64,000 nt of DNA from Persephonella sp. IF05-L8 (GCF_000703045.1 NZ_JNLJ01000005.1:505859-569858), one strand, 5' to 3'. Positions 24,748 to 34,787 are shown, counted from the first letter of the stretch. A program made the numbers and translations. Notes: generated by a model from the letters alone, not told the origin.

Positions 24748-25313
24748 TGAATTATGAAAAAATTGCCTGGTTTATATTCTGGCTGACGTTTGGTTTTTTA
24801 ATCTTAATGCTGTTTTATGGATTTTCTGTGCTGGTTTTAACAGCAACATCTGTTGAATTTGCATATCTGCTTGGTTTAGTATCCTTTTTGATACTGGGAA
24901 ATAGACTTTTATTTGGATATGGCTGGATAGCAAACCTACTTGATAATGTTATCTCCTTCAAGCAAATTACTTCAGAGTATAGACAGAAACTTGAGGAAAA
25001 ACTACAAGACAAACAACCTGAAGAGATGATAAGGGAATTTTCCTTTAAGGCTCTGCTTATTCTGGCATTTAAGGATTTGGATTATTACAGATATGCTTAT
25101 TATGGTATTTTCCTTTTACTTGTATTGATAACTTTAATGGCAAAATTTAATTTATTAGGTGAGATGGTTATTGGTAAATATATAGAAGGTGTCTTTTGGG
25201 GTTCCGCAACAGCTGTATTTTTTGTATGGGGGCTGGAACAATTAGCTAAAGTTTCGTTTGTAGAGTATAATCTTCTGGACTTAGAAGAAAAAAATAAAAA
25301 CGGAGGTCAGTAA
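24747..25313 (+). CDS. Unknown integral membrane protein, 188 aa
   Basis: Four hydrophobic segments are visible (about 8-30, 34-58, 108-132, 142-162) separated by a charged cytoplasmic stretch with FKQITSEYRQKLEEKLQDK. The last 20 residues are charged. No family recognised. It overlaps the previous gene by one base and is 1 base from the histone-fold gene, so these three form one unit. Confidence 0.6.
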   Translation: MNYEKIAWFIFWLTFGFLILMLFYGFSVLVLTATSVEFAYLLGLVSFLILGNRLLFGYGWIANLLDNVISFKQITSEYRQKLEEKLQDKQPEEMIREFSFKALLILAFKDLDYYRYAYYGIFLLLVLITLMAKFNLLGEMVIGKYIEGVFWGSATAVFFVWGLEQLAKVSFVEYNLLDLEEKNKNGGQ

Positions 25314-25314
25314 A

Positions 25315-25764
25315 ATGGCAGTAGTTGGGGCAGCCAAACTGGAAGCACTTATGAGAAAAGCGGCAAGCCTTGATATTGACAAAAACAAGGCAAAGGAAAT
25401 CACCGATATTGTTGAAAAAAAACTTTATGACTTGCTTTTAATTGGTGAAAGAAATGCAAGTTATAATGCCAGAGAAGTTATCTGGGAAGCAGATGTGCCT
25501 CTTACAAAAGGGTTCTTAGAGTCAATGCAAAAATTTAGAAAGCTTGAGGAAGAAATAGCTGTTGAGGATGTTTTAAATTTCCTTGCCACAATGCCACCTT
25601 TAAAATATCCACTGGAAGCAGAACTGGAAAAAAGACTTCCAGAAATAGTAGGAACTCTTATATACATCCTTGCTCAGCTTATTAAAGAAATAGCTCCAGA
25701 AAGCAGAAAACCATCTTCAGAAGATATAGAAAAAGCAGGAAAAATATTAGATTTAACTATGTAA
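25315..25764 (+). CDS. DUF1931 histone-fold doublet protein (AQ_328-like)
   Basis: The 149-aa protein matches DUF1931: KLEALMRKAASLDIDKNKAKEITD, VEKKLYDLLLIGERNASYNAREVIWEADVPLTKG, KFRKLEEEIAVEDVL, and RLPEIVGTLIYILAQLIK. The Aquifex aeolicus homologue AQ_328 (PDB 1R4V) has two histone folds in one chain. Whether it binds DNA is not established: unlike archaeal histones it is acidic (many Glu/Asp) and may be a protein partner. Followed by a weak terminator. Confidence 0.85.
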   Translation: MAVVGAAKLEALMRKAASLDIDKNKAKEITDIVEKKLYDLLLIGERNASYNAREVIWEADVPLTKGFLESMQKFRKLEEEIAVEDVLNFLATMPPLKYPLEAELEKRLPEIVGTLIYILAQLIKEIAPESRKPSSEDIEKAGKILDLTM

Positions 25765-25775
25765 TTTATCTCATA

Positions 25776-25795
25776 GGGGCTTTTCGCCCCCTTAT
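25776..25795 (+). terminator. Weak intrinsic terminator after the histone-fold gene
   Basis: AGGGGC TTTTC GCCCCCT hairpin followed by TATATAA; the T tract is poor, so partial readthrough into the YqhA gene is likely. Confidence 0.55.
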
Positions 25796-25838
25796 ATAAA
25801 ATATAATACAGAAGATTATCAGATTGGGAGGAGTAATA

Positions 25839-26375
25839 TTGTTTAAGATATTGGAAACCATTATTGAGAGGATTTTATGGGAAAGTAGGTTTATGATTTT
25901 TCTTGCTGTGGTATCCAGCGTTCTTGCTGCTTTTGTTTTAGTTATGATAGGAACGTATGATATATTCATAGTCATTAAAGATGCAACTCATATGTTCTCT
26001 TCCAAAGAGTATTTCAAAGAATTTCATAAAGAGGCAATTAAAAATATAGTTTCTGCAGTTGATGTTTATCTAATAGCTACAGTTCTACTTATATTTGGCT
26101 TAGGTTTATATGAGCTTTTTATATCCAAAATAGACCCTATGGAAAAAGATACTAAATCATCCAAAATCCTTGTAGTTCATACCTTAGACCAGTTAAAAGA
26201 AAAACTTGCAAAAGTAATCCTTATGGTTTTAATTGTTACATTTTTCAAATATGCCATTGAGTTTAAATATGAAGATATTAAAAATCTTCTATTCCTCAGT
26301 GTAGGTGTCTTCCTGATAGCCCTATCTATCTACTTTATGCATAAAGGACACAGCGAGGAACACAACGAGCATTAA
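25839..26375 (+). CDS. YqhA/UPF0114 family membrane protein
   Basis: The 178-aa protein has four membrane segments, with ESRFMIFLAVVSSVLAAFVLVMIG, DVYLIATVLLIFGLGLYELF and VILMVLIVTFFKYAIEF, typical of UPF0114 (YqhA). Start TTG 25839 is chosen because GGGAGGAG lies just upstream; the frame also opens at TTG 25824, but that would include the ribosome site. Function unknown. Tail is His/Glu-rich (GHSEEHNEH). Terminator follows at 26374. Confidence 0.75.
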   Translation: MFKILETIIERILWESRFMIFLAVVSSVLAAFVLVMIGTYDIFIVIKDATHMFSSKEYFKEFHKEAIKNIVSAVDVYLIATVLLIFGLGLYELFISKIDPMEKDTKSSKILVVHTLDQLKEKLAKVILMVLIVTFFKYAIEFKYEDIKNLLFLSVGVFLIALSIYFMHKGHSEEHNEH

Positions 26376-26398
26376 AGGGCTTTTTTGCCCTTCCTTTT
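26374..26398 (+). terminator. Intrinsic terminator after the YqhA gene
   Basis: AAGGGC TTTTTT GCCCTT hairpin followed by CCTTTT. Overlaps the stop codon region of the upstream gene. Confidence 0.75.
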
Positions 26399-26493
26399 AA
26401 TCAACAGAAGGATAAATAATCTCAAAAGCCTATATTTCCCAAAACATTTAACAGTATAAGTTATAATAAAATAAAAACTCTCCAAGACAAAAA

Positions 26494-26738
26494 ATGGCAG
26501 TTGGACATAACCCGAAGAAACATAATTCAGGAAATACCACCTAAATTCATTTAAATTTATATAGACCTAAATTAATGGAGGAGTTGAAAAAGAAGGAAAA
26601 GAACATGCCACTGATGAAAAGCATCCACTTTATAAAGATAGTATTGAGAAAGGCAAATTAGAAGCTAAAAAAGAAGATATTTTAAGTCTATACAATGAAC
26701 TAAAATTGGAACCTGAGAATATAGCAAAAATTTTATAA
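26494..26738 (+). pseudogene. Possible small-gene remnant in the 520-bp gap before recN
   Basis: The gap 26376-26896 has no intact gene. A coding-like frame without a start runs from about 26572 to TAA 26738 and would encode VEKEGKEHATDEKHPLYKDS and then a Lys/Glu-rich tail of 30 residues. Upstream, ATG 26494 opens a 16-codon frame (MAVGHNPKKHNSGNTT) that stops at 26544. Together they look like pieces of one decayed gene. The rest of the gap is AT-rich with no recognisable RNA. Confidence 0.3.
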
Positions 26739-26896
26739 AGTTCCTTTAAGTTTTGTGAACGAAGTTTTAGACAAAAGTAAATAAATAAGTGCAAAATCTT
26801 AATCTTAAAAATCTCTGATTAAATTCTATTTTTTATTTTAAGTTTACAGTTTAAAATTATTTTGGTTAATAACTGTTTTTAAAAACAGAGGTTTGT

Positions 26897-28489
26897 ATGC
26901 TTTCAAAAATCAAAATCGGAAAGTTTTTATACATAAAGGATATAGAGCTTGAGCTTACAGATGGCCTTAATGTGTTTACAGGAGAAACGGGAGTAGGTAA
27001 ATCTCTAATAGTTGATGCTATATCGTTTGTTTTGGGAAAAAAAGGCAAATACTCTGAAGGGGATTATGTGGAGCTAAGTTTTGAAAATATAGATAACCAG
27101 TTTGCAGAAGATGGATTACTATTCTTAGCCAGAGAAGTAAAAAATGGCAAAAGCTATTATTATGTAAATGGCAAAAGGGCAACCCTATCCACATTAAAAG
27201 AAGCTTCCGAAGGTATTATTGCAATCCATGGCCAGCATCATCAACAGGCTTTATTTAACCGTAAAGAACATATCAAAATGCTGGACAAATATGCTCAAAT
27301 AGACAATTTACTTGAAAAATATAGAAAGCTTTACAGAGAGTATAAATCCCTTGAAAAAGAAGAACAGGAACTTATCCAGCAACAATCAAATCGTTTAAGG
27401 GAACTGGACATACTTAAATATCAGCTTCAAGAACTGGAAGAAGCAGACCTGAAAGAAGGTGAAAAACAGCAACTTGAAGAAAAATATAACTATTTATCAA
27501 ATATTTTAAAAATAAAAGAAGCAGTTTATAATGCCAGCTGGAATTTATCTGAGGATGAAAACTCTGTAATAGAAAAACTATCAGAAATTATAAAAGAGCT
27601 GCAAAAAGTATCCGAATTTTCAAAGGAAATACAGAACGCCCTGAACACTTTAGAAGAAGCAAAGGCAATTTTAGAAGATGCAGGATTTTCCCTATCAAAA
27701 ATAGACCTTGATTATGACCAGTCTTCCCTTGAAGAGATAGAAAACAGACTAAATCTAATAAACAGACTGGAAATAAAATACAACACAGATGAAAAAGGTC
27801 TTATTGCGCTAAAAGAAGAATTTAAAAACAGGATTGAACAGCTTGAAAACCTTGAGTTTAAACTACCTCAAATTCAAAAACAAAAGAAGAAAATACTCCA
27901 ACAAGTAAAATCCCTTGCAGAAGAGATATCACACAAAAGAAAAGCCGCAGCTGAAAACTTTAGCAAAGAAATAACAAAGCACCTCAAAGACCTTGCAATG
28001 AAAGAAGCTGTTTTTACCGTTGAAATCACAGAAAAACCCCTTGATATAGATGGAAAAGACAGCGTAATATTCAAATTCTCTGCAAACAAAGGCTTCCAGC
28101 CTGAACCGATAGATGAGGTTGCCTCAGGTGGAGAGATTTCCCGTTTATCCCTTGCAATCAAGCTGATAGCCGGTAGTGATGTCAGTTGTATGATATTTGA
28201 TGAGATAGACACAGGAATAGGTGGAAAAACAGCACTTTACATGGCAGAAAAACTGAAAAAACTCTCCGAAAGATATCAGGTAATACTGATAACCCATTTA
28301 CCACAGATAGCCGTTTATGGAGACAAACATTTCTATGTGGAAAAACTCCATAAGGAAGATTATACTGTTGCTTCCATTAAAGAGCTTGACCAGAAAGAAA
28401 GAATTGAGGAAATAGCAAGAATGCTTAGTGGTAAAAAAGATACAAAAAGTCTTCAACTGGCACAGGAGCTACTGAGCAGTGTCAGATAA
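26897..28489 (+). CDS. recN: DNA repair protein RecN
   Basis: The 530-aa SMC-like ATPase has Walker A GETGVGKS (29-36), a long coiled coil (about 130-370) with HGQHHQQALF at its head, the ABC signature DEVASGGEISRLSLAIK, Walker B CMIFDEIDTGIGG and the D/H loop VILITHLPQIA. It acts in double-strand-break repair, tethering DNA ends. ATG has AGAGGT upstream. The 3' end overlaps the GTG start of truA by 11 bases. Confidence 0.95.
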   Translation: MLSKIKIGKFLYIKDIELELTDGLNVFTGETGVGKSLIVDAISFVLGKKGKYSEGDYVELSFENIDNQFAEDGLLFLAREVKNGKSYYYVNGKRATLSTLKEASEGIIAIHGQHHQQALFNRKEHIKMLDKYAQIDNLLEKYRKLYREYKSLEKEEQELIQQQSNRLRELDILKYQLQELEEADLKEGEKQQLEEKYNYLSNILKIKEAVYNASWNLSEDENSVIEKLSEIIKELQKVSEFSKEIQNALNTLEEAKAILEDAGFSLSKIDLDYDQSSLEEIENRLNLINRLEIKYNTDEKGLIALKEEFKNRIEQLENLEFKLPQIQKQKKKILQQVKSLAEEISHKRKAAAENFSKEITKHLKDLAMKEAVFTVEITEKPLDIDGKDSVIFKFSANKGFQPEPIDEVASGGEISRLSLAIKLIAGSDVSCMIFDEIDTGIGGKTALYMAEKLKKLSERYQVILITHLPQIAVYGDKHFYVEKLHKEDYTVASIKELDQKERIEEIARMLSGKKDTKSLQLAQELLSSVR

Positions 28490-29219
28490 GAAAAAGCATA
28501 ACTACAAACTTACAATCAGATATATCGGAACAAAATATCACGGCTGGCAAAGACAACCTAATCATATTACAGTGCAACAGGTGATAGAGGACAATCTACG
28601 CCAGCTTTTTAAAGAAAAAATCACCCTTATTGCTTCAGGTAGAACAGATGCAGGGGTTCATGCTCTTGGTCAGGTTGCAAATTTTAAAACATTCTCTTAC
28701 AGAGAGCCAAAAGAAATATACAAATATCTAAATGCAACCCTACCCCGTGATATAGGAATAGTTTCCTGTGAGGAAGTCCCTTTATCTTTTAATGCCAGAT
28801 TTAGTGCAAAGGGGAAAACTTATTTTTACCGTATATATACAAAACCTGACCCGTTTTTGTATGGATTTGGCTGGTATGTATCCAAAAGACTTAATATTCT
28901 CAAAATGCAGGAAGCTCTATCTCTAATATCAAAATACAGAAATTTAAAGAGTATGGCTAAAAAAGGAGAGTATCTGAGGGAAGAGGTTGATATAAGAGAA
29001 TTATTTTTAAAATATGACGGAACAATTATTGAAATCCATATCACAGCCTCCCATTTTTTAAGATATATGGTCAGAAAAATTGTGGGACATGTAGTTCGGG
29101 TGGGGACTGGTTCGTTATCTATAGATGAACTAAAAGAAATATTAGATGCAGCTGACCCAAATAGAGGTATCTATATAGCCCCACCTGAAGGGTTATTTCT
29201 GAAAGAAGTTTATTACTAA
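28479..29219 (+). CDS. truA: tRNA pseudouridine synthase A
   Basis: The 246-aa protein has the TruA catalytic segment ASGRTDAGVHALGQVANF with nucleophile Asp, YHGWQRQ, NARFSAKGKTYFYRIYT and FLRYMVRKIVGHVVRVG. It isomerises uridines 38-40 of the tRNA anticodon stem-loop. GTG start overlaps recN; the GGAG upstream is 9-10 bases away. Confidence 0.95.
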   Translation: MSDKKKHNYKLTIRYIGTKYHGWQRQPNHITVQQVIEDNLRQLFKEKITLIASGRTDAGVHALGQVANFKTFSYREPKEIYKYLNATLPRDIGIVSCEEVPLSFNARFSAKGKTYFYRIYTKPDPFLYGFGWYVSKRLNILKMQEALSLISKYRNLKSMAKKGEYLREEVDIRELFLKYDGTIIEIHITASHFLRYMVRKIVGHVVRVGTGSLSIDELKEILDAADPNRGIYIAPPEGLFLKEVYY

Positions 29220-29279
29220 TTGCAAAAAAACCAATACTGTCAGAAAATATAAAAAAATAAATACTCAAAAGGGAAAATC

Positions 29280-30188
29280 ATGGAAGAAAACAAAAATTTC
29301 AAAGCTGGCTTTGTGGCTTTAATAGGTAGGCCAAATGTTGGAAAATCAACAATTATGAATAATATACTGGGAACAAAGCTGTCTATTGTTAGCCCAAAGC
29401 CCCAGACAACAAGAATGAGAATACTTGGGGTAAAACATGACAAAGACGCCCAGATTATTTTCTTGGACACTCCCGGCGTCCAAAAGGGGAAAGACCTGCT
29501 TACAAAGGTAGTTATGGAATCTGCTGTTGGTAGCATGGAAGAGGCTGACGTGCTGGTAATGATAATAGAAGCTGACAAAGGCTGGACTAAAGAAGATGAA
29601 CTGATACTAAATAACTACATCAAAAAATTAAACAAACCCACAGTTCTGGTTATAAACAAAATAGACAAAATGCAGGACAAAAGACTTCTCCTTCCTCTTA
29701 TAGAAGAAAGCAGCAAAAAACACGATTTTGTAGAAATTATACCAATGTCTGCAATAAAAGGAGAAAACCTTGATAGATTTGTGGAAACTCTGAAGAAATA
29801 TCTACCTACATCTCCGCCACTATTTCCAGAAGACCAGATTACAGACCTGCCCCTGAGATTTTATATAGCTGAAATTATCAGAGAAAAAATATTCCATAAC
29901 ACAAGACAGGAACTTCCTTATTCTGCTGCTGTTGAAGTAGAAAGCATTGAAGAAAAAGGAAATCTTGTTGTAATCAATGCCACGATATATGTAGAAAAAG
30001 AAAATCATAAAGGAATTATCATAGGCAAAAAAGGACAGATGCTTAAGAAAATAGGACAGCAGGCAAGACAGGAGTTAGAAGCCTTACTGGGTAAAAAAGT
30101 CCATCTTAATTTATGGGTAAAAGTAAAACCAAGATGGAAGGAAGATATAAGACTTCTTAAAATGCTTGGATACCAGTACATTTCCTAA
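29280..30188 (+). CDS. era: GTPase Era
   Basis: The 302-aa protein has G1 GRPNVGKST, G3 DTPG, G4 NKID, and a C-terminal KH domain with GIIIGKKGQMLKKIGQQAR. It binds the 3' end of 16S rRNA to assist 30S assembly. AAGGGA precedes ATG. Nine bases separate it from mgtE. Confidence 0.96.
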   Translation: MEENKNFKAGFVALIGRPNVGKSTIMNNILGTKLSIVSPKPQTTRMRILGVKHDKDAQIIFLDTPGVQKGKDLLTKVVMESAVGSMEEADVLVMIIEADKGWTKEDELILNNYIKKLNKPTVLVINKIDKMQDKRLLLPLIEESSKKHDFVEIIPMSAIKGENLDRFVETLKKYLPTSPPLFPEDQITDLPLRFYIAEIIREKIFHNTRQELPYSAAVEVESIEEKGNLVVINATIYVEKENHKGIIIGKKGQMLKKIGQQARQELEALLGKKVHLNLWVKVKPRWKEDIRLLKMLGYQYIS

Positions 30189-30196
30189 GGTGATGT

Positions 30197-31570
30197 ATGC
30201 TAACACCCACATTAAATGTTTTAAAGGAAACTTTTAAGAGGCTTTTATATAAGGGAAATTACAAAGCATTAGAACGTATATTGCAAAAAACCCACAAAGG
30301 TGACCTTGTTGCAATATTCCGTTATCTTTCCCATCAGGAAAGGGTAAAAATATTCCAGATACTTATGAATGTTGATATAGAAAAAGCCTCTGACCTGCTT
30401 TATGACCTTGATGAAGATATTCAGCTTGAGATACTGAGAGCACTTCCTACAAAGGAAGCTGTCAGAATTCTTATTACATTCTCCACTGGAGAAATTGCGA
30501 AAATTATAGACAAACTCCCTGTTGACCTCCAAAATGCACTTCTCCAGAAACTTGCCACAGAAGAAAGGGAAGAACTGGAAAAATTCATATCTTACGGAGA
30601 AGACAGCGTAGCTCCACTGATAAGCGAGGAATACATTGCTGTTGAAGAGGAAAAAACTATTGAAGAGGTTCTAAATGTTATCAGAAGTGCACCTGAAGAT
30701 GTTGAGGTAATTTATATATATGTTGTTGACAAAAAAGAAAGGCTTATTGGTGTTGCATCAATTAAAGAAATTTTAACAGCCCCTTCCAACGCTCAGATTA
30801 AAGATATAATGACCACTGATGTTATAGCAATTAAAGAAAATGCAACAAAATCTGAGGCTATAGATATATTCCAGAGATATGACCTGCTTGTTATACCTGT
30901 AGTTGATGAGGAAAATGAGCTAATAGGAGTTATTTACATAGATGATATTCTTGATGCCATAACAGAAAAAACCACAGAAGATTTCTTCAAAATGGCAGGA
31001 GCTCAGGAAGAAGAGCTTTTTTATACAAATCAGATATTAAAAACAGCAAAATTAAGACTTCCGTGGCTTCTGGTTGTTGTATTCGGTGAGCTTGTTTCTG
31101 CATTTATTATCAGTGCTTTCGATTTTACGATAAAGCAGTTTTTACCAGTCATATTCTTTTTACCCCTTGTAGCTGCAATAAGTGGAATGATAAGCTCCCA
31201 GTCTGCAATTATCACAGCAAGAGGACTTGCCACAGGTAAAATAACAGAATATTTCAAAGATTTTATACACTTTTTATTCAGAGAAGTTAAAGTTGCTGTT
31301 ATTATAGCTTTTGTTGTAGCCCTTATCGTCGGTGTCATAGCAACAATCTGGATTAGTGCCCATATAATTGGTATTGTTGTAGGAATAGCCTTGTTTTTCA
31401 ATATTGTTATTGCTGCCTTTGTTGGAGGAATACTCCCTTACATATCACTTAAACTAAATAAAGACCCGACTGTAGCGACGGGTCCCATTACTTTAACTCT
31501 TAATGATATTTTTGGAATACTTATTTATCTTGGGATAGCTACATTTTTCTTAGAATATCTGAAGGTTTAA
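30197..31570 (+). CDS. mgtE: Magnesium transporter MgtE
   Basis: The 457-aa protein has the MgtE N domain (HEAT-like helices, about 20-125), two CBS domains (about 130-260, [21 protein letters not shown]), the plug helix and five membrane helices with [19 protein letters not shown] and [15 protein letters not shown], the Mg-binding pore segment. Cytoplasmic Mg binding closes the channel. The 3' end overlaps convergent trpB2 by 4 bases. Confidence 0.95.
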   Translation: MLTPTLNVLKETFKRLLYKGNYKALERILQKTHKGDLVAIFRYLSHQERVKIFQILMNVDIEKASDLLYDLDEDIQLEILRALPTKEAVRILITFSTGEIAKIIDKLPVDLQNALLQKLATEEREELEKFISYGEDSVAPLISEEYIAVEEEKTIEEVLNVIRSAPEDVEVIYIYVVDKKERLIGVASIKEILTAPSNAQIKDIMTTDVIAIKENATKSEAIDIFQRYDLLVIPVVDEENELIGVIYIDDILDAITEKTTEDFFKMAGAQEEELFYTNQILKTAKLRLPWLLVVVFGELVSAFIISAFDFTIKQFLPVIFFLPLVAAISGMISSQSAIITARGLATGKITEYFKDFIHFLFREVKVAVIIAFVVALIVGVIATIWISAHIIGIVVGIALFFNIVIAAFVGGILPYISLKLNKDPTVATGPITLTLNDIFGILIYLGIATFFLEYLKV

Positions 31571-32862
31571 TCCTTTAGCTTACCCTCTAAAAATTGCTGA
31601 TAAGCAGACAAGTCTAATAATCCATGTCCACTTAGATTAAACAGAATTACCTTAGGTTCCCCTGTTTCTCTGCATTTTAAGGCCTCATCAATTGCAACCT
31701 TAACTGCGTGAGCACTTTCAGGAGCAGGAACTATTCCTTCTGTTCTTGCAAATGTTATAGCAGCTTTGAATATCTCTGTTTGAGGAACAGCAACTGCTTC
31801 AATTAATCCCTCATCATATAGCTTTGATATTATAGGTGCCATCCCATGATATCTAAGTCCACCTGCATGAATAGAAGGTGGAACAAAATCATGTCCAAGG
31901 GTATGCATCTTCATAAGAGGAGTAAATCCCACTGTATCACCAAAATCATACTCGTATTTACCCTGTGTTAGTGTTGGGCATGAAGCAGGCTCAACAGCTA
32001 TAAATCTTGTGCAGCTTTCTCCAGATAATCTCTCAATCATAAACGGCAATGTAAGACCACCAAAATTACTTCCACCACCTACAGAGCCTATAACTATATC
32101 TGGATAATGCTTAATTTTTGCCAACTGCTTTTTAGCCTCTAATCCTATAACGGTCTGATGTAAAAGAACATGGTTTAAAACACTGCCAAGTGCATAATGG
32201 GTATCTTCGTTTTCCAGAGCCTCTTCAACAGCCTCACTTATTGCTATTCCAAGACTACCGGGATTATCAGGGTCTTCCTCAAGTATCTTTTTACCTGATT
32301 TTGTATATGGGCTTGGACTTGGGATAACCTCAGCCCCCCATGTTTCCATAAGAATTCTTCTATAAGGCTTTTGTTGATAGCTAACTTTAACCATATAAAC
32401 CTTAACCTGAACACCAAAATACTGACCTGCAAATGCCAGAGAACTACCCCACTGACCTGCACCTGTTTCTGTAGTCAGTTTTTTAATCCCTTCCTTTGCA
32501 TTGTAATAAGCCTGTGCTACAGCGGTATTTGGTTTATGGCTGCCGGGAGGTGCTATCCCCTCGTATTTATAAAATATCTTGGCAGGAGTGTCCAGATATT
32601 CCTCAAGATTAGTTGCTCTTATTAAAGGGGTTGGACGCCATATTGCATAAACTTCCCTCACCTCTGGAGGAATTTCTATCCATCTTTCTGTGGACATTTC
32701 CTGTTCTATTAAGGCCTCAGGGAATAAAGCTTTTAACTTTTCTGGGCTCATTGGTTCTTTTGTTTGAGGGTCTAAAGGTGGTTCTAAAGGTGATGGTAAA
32801 TCTGGGAGAATGTTATACCAGTGGGTTGGAATTTCATATTCATCTAAAATGATTTTTTTCAT
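31567..32862 (-). CDS. trpB: TrpB2-type tryptophan synthase beta subunit
   Basis: The 431-aa protein is a fold II PLP enzyme with the TrpB2 extended N-terminus ([20 protein letters not shown]), catalytic Lys in [16 protein letters not shown] and phosphate loop [11 protein letters not shown]. It condenses indole and serine to tryptophan. TrpB2 proteins often work apart from TrpA, and no trpA is adjacent. Start ATG 32862 chosen because GGAGGGG (32865-32871) sits right before it; the frame also opens six codons upstream. Confidence 0.92.
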   Translation of the reverse strand: MKKIILDEYEIPTHWYNILPDLPSPLEPPLDPQTKEPMSPEKLKALFPEALIEQEMSTERWIEIPPEVREVYAIWRPTPLIRATNLEEYLDTPAKIFYKYEGIAPPGSHKPNTAVAQAYYNAKEGIKKLTTETGAGQWGSSLAFAGQYFGVQVKVYMVKVSYQQKPYRRILMETWGAEVIPSPSPYTKSGKKILEEDPDNPGSLGIAISEAVEEALENEDTHYALGSVLNHVLLHQTVIGLEAKKQLAKIKHYPDIVIGSVGGGSNFGGLTLPFMIERLSGESCTRFIAVEPASCPTLTQGKYEYDFGDTVGFTPLMKMHTLGHDFVPPSIHAGGLRYHGMAPIISKLYDEGLIEAVAVPQTEIFKAAITFARTEGIVPAPESAHAVKVAIDEALKCRETGEPKVILFNLSGHGLLDLSAYQQFLEGKLKD

Positions 32863-32948
32863 AACCCCTCCATTTAACAATAAATTTTAAAAATTAATAA
32901 TAAGTAATGTGCTACAATTTGGCAAACAGTAAAAACAAGGAGGAAATT

Positions 32949-33341
32949 ATGAAAAAGATTATTTCTTTGTTTTTATTTTTCATTTTATTTAATTTTTCTG
33001 TTGCCGAGCCTTCCCACAAAGACAAGTGTAATATTTTAAATGTATTAGGAGTTCTACAGCTCTATTGTGGCCAGATTGGAGAAGTAATAAAAGACAAAAA
33101 AGAAGGATATGAAAACTGTATATTTGCCCCTGAAGTTGCAGCTGAATACACTAAAGAAAAGCTGGGGAATAAAAAAGCATATAATGAAATAATAGATACA
33201 CTATTTGAAAATGAAAAAATGCGCCTAAGCTGTGTAAGAAGTTGTAGATACGGATATGAAGCACAGATGGAGGAAATCAAAAAAGAAATAAGGAAAACCC
33301 TTGCAGAAGAAAACTGCGATATAAATAAAATATTTAGATAA
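32949..33341 (+). CDS. Secreted Cys-containing protein, 130 aa, unknown
   Basis: Signal peptide (about 1-19, FNFSVAE), then a helical body with six cysteines (two near the start, CIF, CVRSC, and CDI near the end) that could form three disulfides. AAGGAGGAAATT precedes ATG. No family recognised. It is 13 bases ahead of the single-domain rhodanese gene, suggesting a shared sulfur or redox role, but that is inference. Confidence 0.65.
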   Translation: MKKIISLFLFFILFNFSVAEPSHKDKCNILNVLGVLQLYCGQIGEVIKDKKEGYENCIFAPEVAAEYTKEKLGNKKAYNEIIDTLFENEKMRLSCVRSCRYGYEAQMEEIKKEIRKTLAEENCDINKIFR

Positions 33342-33354
33342 AGGAGGTAAGGAA

Positions 33355-33747
33355 ATGTCGGAAGTAGACATTCTGGTTAATATCAGACAGGCCATTGAAG
33401 CGGATAAGGAAAAACCAAATCTTGGAATGGTTGATATTCACAAAGCAAGGGAACTTATTGAAGAAGCTGGGGCAGTTGTTCTGGATGTAAGGCCTCCTGC
33501 GAAAGTTGAAGGGGAGAATGCAGAAGAAGCAAACGTTCCAAACGCATACTATGTTCCTGTTATTGAGTTTGTGCAGCAATATGAAGATGGAAGAATTCCA
33601 CAGGATAAAACAACACCTATAGTTGTAGGTTGTAAATTAGTAAAATTTGCAAACAGGGTAATGGGATATCTTGAAGCTCTTGGATACCAGAATGTTTATG
33701 TATTAGACACTGATATTGCAGACCTTATAGAACTTTACAAAAAATAA
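33355..33747 (+). CDS. Single-domain rhodanese-like protein
   Basis: The 130-aa cytoplasmic protein has the rhodanese fold: VVLDVRPPAKV, NAYYVPVIEFVQQY, and the active-site loop VVGCKLVKFANRVMGYLEALGY with the catalytic Cys. It would carry persulfide sulfur between donor and acceptor. GGAGGTAAGGAA precedes the ATG. A hairpin GGCGGGA/TCCCGCC (33759-33775) follows. Confidence 0.88.
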   Translation: MSEVDILVNIRQAIEADKEKPNLGMVDIHKARELIEEAGAVVLDVRPPAKVEGENAEEANVPNAYYVPVIEFVQQYEDGRIPQDKTTPIVVGCKLVKFANRVMGYLEALGYQNVYVLDTDIADLIELYKK

Positions 33748-33758
33748 TCAAACTGGAT

Positions 33759-33775
33759 GGCGGGAATATCCCGCC
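33759..33775 (+). terminator. Hairpin after the rhodanese gene
   Basis: GGCGGGA ATA TCCCGCC, a perfect 7-bp stem with 3-base loop, followed by CTCCTTCT rather than a T run. Either a weak terminator or a 3'-end stabiliser before fabD. Confidence 0.45.
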
Positions 33776-33820
33776 CTCCTTCTGATAAAATATTCTCAAA
33801 AAATTCTTTAGGAGAGGAAA

Positions 33821-34732
33821 ATGGCAGTAGCATTTGTTTTCCCTGGACAGGGTTCACAGGAATTAGGAATGGGTAAAGATGTTTACGAGGCATACCCAGA
33901 AATACAGGAGCTTTATGAAAAAGCCAATGAAAGACTTGGATTTGACCTGAAAAAAATAATATTTGAAGATGAGCAAAAACTAAATCTAACAGAATATACA
34001 CAGCCGGCACTTGTCTTGACATCCTACGCACTTTTATATGTTTTAAAACAGAAAAAACCTGATATCGTCCCTAAATTTGTTGCAGGCCACTCACTTGGGG
34101 AATTTTCTGCCCTTGTTGCAGCAAACTCCCTTGATATTCTTGATGCAGTCTGGATAACAAATATCAGAGGAAAACTGATGCAGGAGGCTGTTCCTGAAGG
34201 CGTTGGTGCAATGGCAGCAATAATAGGCCTTCCTGCAGAGGAAATAGAAAAAACATTAAAAGAAATTTCAGGAATAGTTGAAATTGCTAACTACAACTCT
34301 TATGAACAGACAGTTATCTCCGGTGAAAAGGAAGCAGTAGAAAAAGCAATGGAAGTTCTAAAAGAAAAAGGAGCCAAAAAAGTAGTCCCCCTCGCTGTAT
34401 CAGTTCCGGCACACTCTTCACTTCTCCGGGATAAAGCCAAAGAATTTGAAAAATACCTTAACGAAATACCAATAAAAGATGCACAGATACCTGTAGTATC
34501 AAATATAACAGCAACACCTATACAATCTGCAGATGAAATAAAGAAAGAACTGAGCCAGCATTTTTATTCACCTGTGAGATGGGTTCAATCTGTTGAGTTT
34601 ATGGCAAATAATGGAGTAGATAGATTTATTGAGATAGGTCCGAAAAAAGTCCTTACAGGTCTTATAAGAAGGATTGTAAAGAATATTTCTTTCTTAAATA
34701 TTAAATCCACTGAAGATATTAAACATATTTGA
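33821..34732 (+). CDS. fabD: Malonyl-CoA:ACP transacylase
   Basis: The 303-aa protein has VFPGQGSQELGMGKDV, the nucleophile elbow GHSLGEFSALVAA, and the catalytic His in VPAHSSLLRDKAKEF. It loads malonyl groups onto acyl carrier protein for fatty acid synthesis. TTAGGAGAGG precedes the ATG. Confidence 0.96.
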   Translation: MAVAFVFPGQGSQELGMGKDVYEAYPEIQELYEKANERLGFDLKKIIFEDEQKLNLTEYTQPALVLTSYALLYVLKQKKPDIVPKFVAGHSLGEFSALVAANSLDILDAVWITNIRGKLMQEAVPEGVGAMAAIIGLPAEEIEKTLKEISGIVEIANYNSYEQTVISGEKEAVEKAMEVLKEKGAKKVVPLAVSVPAHSSLLRDKAKEFEKYLNEIPIKDAQIPVVSNITATPIQSADEIKKELSQHFYSPVRWVQSVEFMANNGVDRFIEIGPKKVLTGLIRRIVKNISFLNIKSTEDIKHI

Positions 34733-34787
34733 TTATAAAATATATTTCTGTATAATTTATATAAATTTCACCTAAAAGGAGAAAAAA

